A DNA stretch of 40,692 bases, from positions 1-40,692 of the forward strand of contig JBBKXQ010000087.1 of assembly GCA_037969565.1 (NCBI GenBank), given 5' to 3'. Both the position numbers and the translations under genes were made by a program. The notes below the pieces were generated by a model. That model was not told the origin of the DNA, did no database searches, and was given only the letters and a program-made list of their open reading frames with translations. Below, piece after piece: positions 22,736 through 29,901 of this stretch. The DNA comes from SZUA-35 sp037969565 (lineage in GTDB: Bacteria; Actinomycetota; Acidimicrobiia; Acidimicrobiales; SZUA-35). Within the stretch, counting starts at the first letter, position 1. Every line of letters begins with the position of its first letter.

Positions 22736-24331
22736 GTGCCTCGTCGGATCCTTCCCCCACCATCCGACGACGGTGACACCAAATCGAAGTTGTCGTTGCT
22801 CAGCGAATCCGGTCCTGGTTCCTTACCCATTTCCTTTGTTCCCTGGGGTGTGATCGTCGCCCGGCGACGAGTGGCGGCGTCGGCCCAGGCTCGCGACGGG
22901 TTCGCCAACTTGGCGTTGGCGATCGTTTTGGGCGCGATGTTCATGGTGAACCTCAGCGTCACGGCCATCACGGTTGCCGTTCCCCGGATCGCTGCGGACT
23001 TCGGAGCCAGCGAGTCCACGATCGTCTGGGCTGTCACCGGCCCGATCCTGGTGACGGCCGTGTTGGCACCGACCTTCGGCAAGCTCGGCGATCAATGGGG
23101 TCACCGCACGGTCTTCCTGGCTGGACTCGTGGTCAACGCCATCTTCACCGTGCTGATCGCGGCTGCCCAATCTGATGTTGCCTTCCTGGCGTTTCGTCTT
23201 CTGGCGGCCGTTGGTGGAGCCGCTATCGGGCCATCAGCGCTGGCCTTCATCAACCGCTTGTTCGTTCCCCGGGAACGAGCCACGGCACTCGGATGGTGGA
23301 GTTTCGTCGGTGCCGGGTCGCCCGTCATCGGCGTGGTCGTCGGCGGCTACATCATCGATGAGGTCGGTTGGCGATGGGTCTTCGTCACCCAGGCTCCATT
23401 GGTTTTCCTGGCGGCGATGGTCGCGGCCCTGGTTCTTCCTCAAACATCGAAACAACCCGATGCCACATTCGATCTTCCCGGAGCCGTCTCCCTGGGTCTC
23501 GGAATCGGATCGCTGCTACTGGCCGTCACGCTCGCGGCTTCGGATCCCCTCTCGATCATCGTGTTCGGCACCTTTGCCCTCGCGGTGGGCTCGTTGTTCC
23601 TGTTCGCTCGGATCGAGCGAACATCGCTGAACCCACTCATACCGCCGCACTATTGGCGCCTCCCGGGATTCATCATCCCAACGGTCACTCTGGCCCTGAT
23701 GTTTGCGGCCTACATGGGATCGTTCGTCCTGGCTCCCCTGATGCTGCAGAGTGTGGCCTTCGGGTTCACGGCGGCGGCGACCAGCCGGGTGATCATTGCC
23801 CGGCCCCTGCTCTTCTCCCTCACCGGTCCGATCACCGGTCGACTCGCCCAACGGCTTGGTGAGCGATTCCTGGCCATCTTCGGTGGGCTGGCCATTGTTG
23901 TGTCGATGCTCATGCTCAGTCGATCCGCGCCCGAACTCTCTCTGTGGTTCACGGCGGCCGCCCTCGGGCTCGCCGGCGTCGGTATGGGCGCGGCGGCGCC
24001 GGTACTCACCGCCTCGGTTGCGAACTCCGTGGCCGACGAGGACCTCGGCGTGGCCGGTGCCGCCCAACAGATGCTGCAACAGGTCGGGCTCGTTCTGGGC
24101 GTGCAGGCGTTGCTGGCGATTCAGGGCGCAACGCAGGGTGACGCCCTCGATGGCGTCGACAATGCCGGGAGTTCGGCTGTTTCCGCCGAGGCGCTCGGTA
24201 CGGCCGTGAACAGTTACCGCTTCGCCTTCGTCGGCGCCGCCGTGCTTGCCTTGTTCGGTGTGGTTTCGGCACTGGCTCTGCCCCGGCGTGCCACGACGCA
24301 ATCCGAGTTGGAGCTCAGTCGGGTCGGGTGA
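22736..24331 (+). CDS. MFS drug/metabolite exporter, DHA2-like with 14 spans
   Basis: A 531-residue membrane transporter. Motif A is present as GKLGDQWGHRTVF after span 2, and about 14 hydrophobic segments can be counted, as in the proton-antiport DHA2 (14-TMS) drug exporters. A hydrophilic N-terminal extension of about 55 residues (DDGDTKSKLSLLSES...) precedes span 1, which is longer than usual. I start at GTG 22736 because a -10 box ends exactly 6 bases before it; an upstream start at 22703 would abut the kinase stop. The substrate is unknown. Its last 17 bases overlap the convergent SCP2 gene. Confidence 0.88.
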   Translation: MPRRILPPPSDDGDTKSKLSLLSESGPGSLPISFVPWGVIVARRRVAASAQARDGFANLALAIVLGAMFMVNLSVTAITVAVPRIAADFGASESTIVWAVTGPILVTAVLAPTFGKLGDQWGHRTVFLAGLVVNAIFTVLIAAAQSDVAFLAFRLLAAVGGAAIGPSALAFINRLFVPRERATALGWWSFVGAGSPVIGVVVGGYIIDEVGWRWVFVTQAPLVFLAAMVAALVLPQTSKQPDATFDLPGAVSLGLGIGSLLLAVTLAASDPLSIIVFGTFALAVGSLFLFARIERTSLNPLIPPHYWRLPGFIIPTVTLALMFAAYMGSFVLAPLMLQSVAFGFTAAATSRVIIARPLLFSLTGPITGRLAQRLGERFLAIFGGLAIVVSMLMLSRSAPELSLWFTAAALGLAGVGMGAAAPVLTASVANSVADEDLGVAGAAQQMLQQVGLVLGVQALLAIQGATQGDALDGVDNAGSSAVSAEALGTAVNSYRFAFVGAAVLALFGVVSALALPRRATTQSELELSRVG

Positions 24332-24731
24332 GGGCGGCCAGGCGACGATAGACCTCGACCGCGGTGTCGTCGGGCGCCTGGGCCTGCAGCGCAAGCAGCT
24401 TCGAGGCGTCGCCGTCGACGATGATCTTGCCGCCGAAGAAGGCCTGCATCAATGCTTGCTGGTCGCGAGTGATGAACGCCGCTTTCGCCGTGTCGTAGTC
24501 GACGGTCAAGGTCAGGTCGGGATTCTCGAGATGCCCCTCCTCGATGAGGAGTCGACCACTCGAACTGTCGATGTGGCCGTCGAGACTGCCTTCGCGGTGG
24601 GGAATGTCGGTGACGACGACATTCATCAAGACCGAGAGCGCCGGTGCCGGCAACTCGGCCGAGAACTCATTTCTGAGCGCCTGCGCTGCCGCAATCCAGC
24701 CGTCGGAAAGAAAAAGGTGGGTGGTGGTCAC
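24315..24731 (-). CDS. SCP2 sterol-carrier-like lipid-binding protein
   Basis: A 138-residue soluble protein of the SCP2 fold. Typical elements are the acidic/hydrophobic sheet (NVVVTDIPHREGSLDGHIDSSSG), LENPDLTLTVDYDTAKAAFI, and the helix FFGGKIIVDGDASKLLALQ. SCP2 domains hold acyl chains, sterols or other hydrophobic ligands; the ligand here is unknown. The start GTG 24731 has GGAG about 8 bases upstream, so it carries a leader. A TACCTT box at 24769-24764 (minus) could drive it. Divergent from the ferredoxin gene and convergent, with a 17-base overlap, with the DHA2 transporter gene. Confidence 0.85.
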   Translation of the reverse strand: MTTTHLFLSDGWIAAAQALRNEFSAELPAPALSVLMNVVVTDIPHREGSLDGHIDSSSGRLLIEEGHLENPDLTLTVDYDTAKAAFITRDQQALMQAFFGGKIIVDGDASKLLALQAQAPDDTAVEVYRRLAALTRPD

Positions 24732-24778
24732 GCTGGCTCCAGGTCGGATCGAACTCGTTGGTGAAGGTAGCTCACGAC

Positions 24779-24784
24779 TAACGT
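24779..24784 (+). promoter_or_regulatory. Leaderless-type -10 box of the ferredoxin gene
   Basis: TAACGT ends 6 bases before the ATG at 24791. Confidence 0.45.
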
Positions 24785-24790
24785 GTTGGG

Positions 24791-25126
24791 ATGACCACAG
24801 GGGGACCAATGCCTGGCACTGCTCGCCAGTCCGGTCGACAGCTGCGCATCGAAACACACGAACGCAATCCTGTGTGGAAGAACGCTCCGATGATGATCGA
24901 CATGGACGAGTGCATCAATTGTGATGCCTGTCTGCGGGCGTGTCCGAAGCCACTGGGCGCCATTTTCAATCACGACATCGACGTGGTGATCATCCCCGAA
25001 CTCTGTTCTGGTTGCGACAAATGCCTACCCGCCTGCCCCGTCGACTGCATCCATCCCGACCCCAATTGGAACGCCGCTCCCGAAAGCTGGTGGCAAGAGC
25101 AACGCTCGTTCGATCCCTACGGCTGA
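24791..25126 (+). CDS. 2[4Fe-4S] ferredoxin-like protein
   Basis: A 111-residue electron carrier. Two classical cluster motifs are visible: CINCDACLRACP and CSGCDKCLPACP, each CxxCxxCxxxCP, giving eight cluster cysteines plus an extra one in VDC. An N-terminal extension of about 30 residues precedes the clusters. A short C-terminal tail rich in Trp (NWNAAPESWWQEQ) follows. It could serve the P450 3.2 kb away or an unlinked oxidoreductase; no partner is adjacent. The ATG start is fixed by the -10 box 6 bases upstream. Confidence 0.9.
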   Translation: MTTGGPMPGTARQSGRQLRIETHERNPVWKNAPMMIDMDECINCDACLRACPKPLGAIFNHDIDVVIIPELCSGCDKCLPACPVDCIHPDPNWNAAPESWWQEQRSFDPYG

Positions 25127-25145
25127 AGGGTTCTGTCTCTGGTGA

Positions 25146-25168
25146 GGTCGGCCCGGTCGCGGCCGATC
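25146..25168. terminator. Hairpin between convergent ferredoxin and peptidase genes
   Basis: GGTCGGCC-cggtcgc-GGCCGATC gives an 8-bp stem (one G-U pair) 20 bases after the ferredoxin stop. The remaining 130 bases to the opposing gene show no coding signal. No U-tract. Confidence 0.4.
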
Positions 25169-25302
25169 GGTCGACCTGATTCGCTGGCGGTGCGGAGGTC
25201 AATCAACGGATGGGCCAGATCGCGGTTCCATCGGGAGCGGAGCGGTATGCCCGCCCGGGGGAGCCTCGTCCATCGGGAAAGGTCCCATGGTCGGGATGAT
25301 TC

Positions 25303-27162
25303 TCAGCGAACCTCTTCGTGGGTCGACCGGGCCGCGACGACCGAGAGGGCAGCCACGAGCACGAGCAGCACGCCGATGGCGGCGAAATAGGGGATGTAGC
25401 TACGACCAGGAGTTTCGCTCTGGTTGAGCGCCGATGAGTCGACGACGACGCTGAAGTCGATTTGTTCGAGCCGTCCCCGTTCGAAATTGGCTCGGTCGTT
25501 CTCGTGGCCCGGAGCCGATGGGCCGCGGAGTTCGATGGCGTCGAGGGCCCGGTGGGCATCCTCGATGGCTGCTCTGGCGGTGGAGAAGGATCCATTCGAG
25601 GAGGCGTAGAGATCAGCGAGATAGGGCGGGGCCGTCAGGTCGGCGGCCGCGGCACGACCGTGCAGAAGATCGAGTTCGGCGACGACTTCCCGGGCGTCGT
25701 CGATCTGGCCCTGGGCGAGGGTGAACTTCCAGCGAGACATCGCATCGCGAATGCCGCGAGGGACACCGAGTTCTCCGGTTTCCTCCACGAATTGGTCGTA
25801 GGCCGCGATGGACTCCTCGCGAAGCTGGAGCAGCGAACGCTGGTCGGCCGGGATCACGTACGCCTCGAACAGCGCTGCCGCTTCGACAGAGTTCCCGTCT
25901 CGTTCCAGCATGTCGAGGAAGCGTCGCCAGTCGTTCGTCGGGAACACGGCGGGCTCGTCGGGCCGCGAGTAGACCAGCCGGCCTTCGACCATGCCGCTGA
26001 TTGCGTCGGCCAGGCCCTCGACGCCGATCTCATCGCTCAACATTCGCATGACGTAGTACGAAGTGTCGTAGCCGTAGTACTCGATGTCCCAGGTGTCTTC
26101 GAAGAAAAGTCTGGAGCGCCACGACGCGAGCCCGTCGAGCGCTACCTCGGTCGAAGGTTCCGAAGGTGGTGACGGGCTTCCACCCATGGCCGAGGAGGCC
26201 CGACTGCTGAACTCTTCGGCGAATCCCTCCACCATCCAACGCTCACCGAACAATCGGGAGTTGAACCAGGCATGGCTCAACTCGTGGAGCATTGTTTCCT
26301 GGTCGAGCACGTCGCCGACCTCGATCAACGACTCACGCAGGTCGTACCACCCGGCGTAACCCTCCGAAGACGGGACGGCACTCTCCAGAACAACGAGATC
26401 GTCTTCCGGCCACGGTTGGCCGATCAGATCGGTGAGCAGGGGGACGCCTCTGGTGACGATGTCGCTGGTGAAGGCCGACCACTCGGGGTCATCGGCCCAC
26501 GCCGAAATGGTGACCGTCTGGCCCTCGACCTGCACACTCGTTTCGAGCAGACCGCTCTCGCTCCGAGCCACCACGCGGAAGAAGAACGTGTCGGGATCGC
26601 TGACAGGATCGGCCACCCAGATGACTTCGCCGTTCTCACCGTCGGTCGGCTGCATCAGGGTGGGATCGATCAACGCGTCGAACCCGGCCGGGATCACCAC
26701 CCGCACCGAACCGGTGGCGAAAAAGGGATCGACCCAGACGAAGAAGCTGAGCAACGATGCGTTCACTCGGGTGTCGCCGTCGGATCGGGCCTCTCCGCTC
26801 GGTAAGTCGTAGGTGAGCACGGCCTGGCTGACCCGACGGACGTCGAGCGAGATCGCCAGATAGAACCCGTCGTCGAGCGCTTCCACGACGATGGGCACGT
26901 CGCTTCGGATGTCGACGGCCTCGGCCGGGATGTAGGTGACGATTGCGGCCTGCCGACTCACGGCGAATACCGTCTCGATTTCGACCAGTTCCTCCTCGAC
27001 GATCGGGCGAAAGGTGGTGTCGAACGCGTCGGGCTCCTGAGCAGCCGCCGTGCCCGGAGGTGTGAGCAACAGGACCGTGGCCGTCAGGCAAACGGCGATG
27101 ACCACCCGAGCTGCATGGCTCAGTGAACCCAGTGGTCGCAGACGTCTTGATCGGTGCCGCAC
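25303..27162 (-). CDS. Exported, C-terminally anchored metallopeptidase-like protein
   Basis: A 619-residue protein. A signal peptide (about 1-41, ending PPGTAAAQEP) is followed by a beta-rich N-terminal half. A gluzincin-type zinc site follows, with His293-Glu294-x-x-His297 (HELSH) and a probable third ligand Glu312 in WMVEGFAEEF. This WxxEGFA context is like M1/M61 peptidases, but the HExxH-to-Glu spacing is 14 residues rather than the 18 of M1. A helical region follows (about 430-560). A C-terminal span (about 591-612) and short basic tail anchor it. An extracellular aminopeptidase-like function is inferred; activity is not assured. GTG at 27162 has GGAGG at 27174-27170 upstream. Confidence 0.8.
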   Translation of the reverse strand: MRHRSRRLRPLGSLSHAARVVIAVCLTATVLLLTPPGTAAAQEPDAFDTTFRPIVEEELVEIETVFAVSRQAAIVTYIPAEAVDIRSDVPIVVEALDDGFYLAISLDVRRVSQAVLTYDLPSGEARSDGDTRVNASLLSFFVWVDPFFATGSVRVVIPAGFDALIDPTLMQPTDGENGEVIWVADPVSDPDTFFFRVVARSESGLLETSVQVEGQTVTISAWADDPEWSAFTSDIVTRGVPLLTDLIGQPWPEDDLVVLESAVPSSEGYAGWYDLRESLIEVGDVLDQETMLHELSHAWFNSRLFGERWMVEGFAEEFSSRASSAMGGSPSPPSEPSTEVALDGLASWRSRLFFEDTWDIEYYGYDTSYYVMRMLSDEIGVEGLADAISGMVEGRLVYSRPDEPAVFPTNDWRRFLDMLERDGNSVEAAALFEAYVIPADQRSLLQLREESIAAYDQFVEETGELGVPRGIRDAMSRWKFTLAQGQIDDAREVVAELDLLHGRAAAADLTAPPYLADLYASSNGSFSTARAAIEDAHRALDAIELRGPSAPGHENDRANFERGRLEQIDFSVVVDSSALNQSETPGRSYIPYFAAIGVLLVLVAALSVVAARSTHEEVR

Positions 27163-27180
27163 GCAAAATCCTCCGGCCCG

Positions 27181-27186
27181 ATCTTG
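27181..27186 (-). promoter_or_regulatory. -10 box candidate of the peptidase-like gene
   Basis: CAAGAT on the minus strand, within a 14-bp element (27178-27191) identical to one at the ppk2 promoter. The transcript would begin near 27174, just at the GGAGG ribosome-binding site. Confidence 0.35.
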
Positions 27187-27228
27187 GCACGGCGAGGCGG
27201 CCCGTGGTGCGTGTTTGGGAGTGTCTGC

Positions 27229-28251
27229 CTAGAGATCGATGGCGGATTCGGAGAAGCGGCGCACGATCACTTCCGCTCCAACCGCTTCGGGTTCGTCGTC
27301 GATCAGTTCGCTCGGGAACCCGGGCGAAGTGACCGACAGCCCGGTCGCGTCCTCCAATCTGCGGATCACATTGTCAGACCATTCCCGCTCGCCGTATCGC
27401 TCCGCCGCATCGCGGAAGATGTCGATCATCAGCGGATTCATCTCCAGCGGCACGCCGACATTGTCGGCGATCTCTTGGAACAGGCCGATGTCCTTGAGGA
27501 CCAGGTCCATGGTGAAGCTGATGTCGCGAGAGCCGTTGAGAATCATCTGGCTCTCGGTTTCGTGCACGAATGAGTTGCCGCTCGAGATCCGAAACGCCTC
27601 GAAGGTCGTGCTCAGGTCGAGCCCGGCCGCGGCCATCGTGGTGAGCGCCTCGGTGACGGCGATCAGATTGGCCGTTGCCAGATAGTTGGTTGCCACTTTC
27701 AGGATCGAGGCGGTGCCCAGGTCACCCGTGTGGAGGACCCGGCGCCCCAACAGTGTGAGCAGCGGCAGCACGTGCTCGAAGGTGGCGCGGTCGGTGCCGG
27801 CAAAGATCGAGATGTTGCCCGATGCCGCCCGGTGGCAACCTCCGGAGACCGGACAGTCGACGGCCGTTCCCCCTGCCGCAGCAACGAGCGCTGCGAGTCT
27901 CGTGATCTCGGCAGAGTCGGTGGTCGACATCTCCAGCCAAACCGTTCCGGGCCGCAGACCAGCCAGGAGGCCGTCATCGGCCTCGATCACCGATGCACAC
28001 GCGATCGGTGACGGAAGGCAGGTGATGATCACGTCGCATTGCTCGGCCATCGAACGGGGGCTGTCGGCGGCCGTCGCGCCTCGCCCCACGAGCTCGTCGA
28101 CCAGTGCAGTGTCGAGATCACGAACCATCAGGTTGACGCCGTTGCGCAGCAGCGATCCAGCCAGTTTCCCTCCGACGTTGCCGAGTCCGACAAAGCCGAC
28201 TCGCACGGTTGCGAGGTCGACACAGGGGGGCGGGGTTTCGGCGTGGGGCAT
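27229..28251 (-). CDS. NAD(P)-dependent beta-hydroxyacid dehydrogenase family protein
   Basis: A 340-residue cytosolic oxidoreductase of the 3-hydroxyisobutyrate/6-phosphogluconate dehydrogenase superfamily. The Rossmann motif is FVGLGNVGGKL (20-30), the substrate-binding signature is DCPVSGG (132-138), followed by SGNISIFAG, and the catalytic lysine is Lys185 in ILKVATNYL. It is somewhat longer than the usual 290-300 residues owing to N- and C-terminal extensions. The true substrate is unknown; short 3-hydroxyacids or reduction of a semialdehyde are typical. Start MPHAE is favoured over 28335 because a TACTGT box ends 7 bases upstream. It lies 64 bases downstream of the P450 gene. Confidence 0.88.
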   Translation of the reverse strand: MPHAETPPPCVDLATVRVGFVGLGNVGGKLAGSLLRNGVNLMVRDLDTALVDELVGRGATAADSPRSMAEQCDVIITCLPSPIACASVIEADDGLLAGLRPGTVWLEMSTTDSAEITRLAALVAAAGGTAVDCPVSGGCHRAASGNISIFAGTDRATFEHVLPLLTLLGRRVLHTGDLGTASILKVATNYLATANLIAVTEALTTMAAAGLDLSTTFEAFRISSGNSFVHETESQMILNGSRDISFTMDLVLKDIGLFQEIADNVGVPLEMNPLMIDIFRDAAERYGEREWSDNVIRRLEDATGLSVTSPGFPSELIDDEPEAVGAEVIVRRFSESAIDL

Positions 28252-28258
28252 TTGCCGG

Positions 28259-28264
28259 ACAGTA
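28259..28264 (-). promoter_or_regulatory. Leaderless-type -10 box of the dehydrogenase
   Basis: TACTGT on the minus strand ends 7 bases before the ATG at 28251, so the gene may be transcribed independently of the upstream P450. Confidence 0.4.
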
Positions 28265-28315
28265 ATGTGGAGCGCCGGTGGAGTCGACGATGGGCTTCGG
28301 CGAGTGAAGCGACGA

Positions 28316-29545
28316 TCAATCGCTCGTGACGTCAAGCCGTTCGAGGCCGCGAATCACGAAGGTGGGGTGGTAGTCGGGCTCGGCCGTGAGCCGGAGCCCG
28401 GGGAATCGTTGGACCAAGCCTCGGACCGACACGGTGAGTTCGGCCCGGGCCAGTGGGGCCCCGACGCAGAAGTGGATTCCGCCACCGAACCCGACGTGTG
28501 ATGTCTCGCCCCGGCCAACATCGAACTGGTCTGGATCGTCGAAGCGGCGAGGGTCGCGTTGAGCCGACCCGAAGAGCATGGCCACCTCGTCGCCCACCTT
28601 CATGGCCTGGCCCGCGATGGTGACGCCCGGTTCGAGAACCCAGCGCTCGAACATCTGGAGCGGCGAATCCCAACGGAGCATTTCCTCGACGGCGACCTGG
28701 GGCTCGACCTCTCCGCTGACCAATCGCTGCCACTGCTCCGGGTGCTTCAGCAGGGCCCGACCGCCATTGCCGAGCGTGTTCACCGTGGCTTCGTGGCCGG
28801 CCTCCAACAGCACCATCGTGGTGGAGACGATCTCGTCTTCGGTGAGCGTGTCGCCTTCGTCTTCGACTTGGACGAGTTTGCTCACGAGCAGATCGTCGGG
28901 GTTCCGACGCTTGGCGGCGATGAGGCCGCGGGTGTATTCGATGTATTCGGCGGCCGCGGTGTTTGCGGCCGACTGGGTGGCCTCGTCGGCTTCGAGTTCG
29001 TACATCTTGACGATGGCGTGGGACCAATCGAGAAGGAGTTGTGTGTCTTCGATCGGCACGCCGAGCATCGAGCAGATCACGGCGACGGAATAGGGCTGGG
29101 CGTAATCAGCCAGCAGATCGAACTGTTGCTTGGCTTCACAAGTGTCGAGCAATGATGCCGAGAAGCGCTCGAGACTCGGCACCAGGGCGGCGACGGCTCG
29201 AGGGGTGAATACCTTCGAGACCAAACGCCGGAGCCGAGTGTGGTCGGGGGGTTCGAGGCTGAGAAGCGACCATTCCTCATGGCGCTGGAACGCGGCCCAC
29301 CGGCCATCAGGTTCGGGTCGTCCCAGCTCCGAGTGGCTGTAGAGGTGGGTGTAACTGCGCCCGAGTCGGCGGTCTCGGAGTGTGGTTGCGACGTCGTCGA
29401 ATCGGGTGAGCATCCATTGACCCGTGTGTTCGTTCCAGAACACCGGCGTGGCTTCGCGGAGGGCGCCGAGCACGACGTAGGGGTCGGCGATGAAGGCCGG
29501 GTCGCTGACGTCGAACTTGGCGATCAGATCGGCAACGGAGTTCAT
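28316..29545 (-). CDS. Cytochrome P450
   Basis: A 409-residue soluble bacterial class I P450. The heme-thiolate loop is FGGGIHFCVGAPLAR with Cys360. The I-helix oxygen-activation motif is AGHEAT (249-254), the ExxR is Glu288-Arg291 (EEMLRW), and the C-helix is EPPDHTRLRRLV (98-109). This belongs with the CYP107-like bacterial hydroxylases, though the subfamily cannot be set by eye. The substrate is unknown. It needs a ferredoxin and reductase; a ferredoxin gene is nearby but not adjacent. The start MNSVADL is chosen over 29635 because a TACGTT box ends 7 bases upstream and the longer form overlaps gatC. Confidence 0.93.
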   Translation of the reverse strand: MNSVADLIAKFDVSDPAFIADPYVVLGALREATPVFWNEHTGQWMLTRFDDVATTLRDRRLGRSYTHLYSHSELGRPEPDGRWAAFQRHEEWSLLSLEPPDHTRLRRLVSKVFTPRAVAALVPSLERFSASLLDTCEAKQQFDLLADYAQPYSVAVICSMLGVPIEDTQLLLDWSHAIVKMYELEADEATQSAANTAAAEYIEYTRGLIAAKRRNPDDLLVSKLVQVEDEGDTLTEDEIVSTTMVLLEAGHEATVNTLGNGGRALLKHPEQWQRLVSGEVEPQVAVEEMLRWDSPLQMFERWVLEPGVTIAGQAMKVGDEVAMLFGSAQRDPRRFDDPDQFDVGRGETSHVGFGGGIHFCVGAPLARAELTVSVRGLVQRFPGLRLTAEPDYHPTFVIRGLERLDVTSD

Positions 29546-29552
29546 GTTGCTC

Positions 29553-29558
29553 AACGTA
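29553..29558 (-). promoter_or_regulatory. Leaderless-type -10 box of the P450 gene
   Basis: TACGTT on the minus strand ends 7 bases before the ATG at 29545. It lies 22 bases from the divergent gatC box. Confidence 0.45.
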
Positions 29559-29580
29559 ATGGCGGTTTGGCTCGGCCAGA

Positions 29581-29586
29581 TAGCTT
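29581..29586 (+). promoter_or_regulatory. Leaderless-type -10 box of the gatCAB operon
   Basis: TAGCTT ends 6 bases before the GTG at 29593. Confidence 0.5.
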
Positions 29587-29592
29587 GGCTCC

Positions 29593-29901
29593 GTGTCAGA
29601 ACCACTCTCCCGCGCCGATGTGGCGAAGGTCGCAAGCCTCGCCATGCTCGAACTCACCGACGAAGAGCTCGAAACCTTCACCGGCCAACTGGCTGCAGTG
29701 TTGGAACACGCCAAAGACGTGGAGGCTCTCGACGTCGGAGACGTCATGCCGACCCACCACCCGTACCCGCTGGTCAACGTCTTCCGACGCGATGTGGTCG
29801 ATACTGCCGCCGAATCGATGAGGGATGAGGCATTGGCCGCGGCTCCTTCGGTCGAGACGAACCAGTTCAGGGTTCCTCCGGCCCTCGGGGAGGAGATGTG
29901 A
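29593..29901 (+). CDS. gatC: Asp/Glu-tRNA amidotransferase subunit C
   Basis: A 102-residue subunit that wraps around GatA and stabilises the GatCAB complex. The family signature VAKVASLAMLELTDEELETFTGQLAAVLEHAKDVEALD covers residues 9-47, and the PTHHPYPLVNVFRRD segment is also typical. GTG start with a -10 box 6 bases upstream. Its stop codon overlaps the gatA start (TGATG), and a strong GGGGAGGAG ribosome-binding site for gatA lies inside its 3' end. Confidence 0.93.
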   Translation: MSEPLSRADVAKVASLAMLELTDEELETFTGQLAAVLEHAKDVEALDVGDVMPTHHPYPLVNVFRRDVVDTAAESMRDEALAAAPSVETNQFRVPPALGEEM

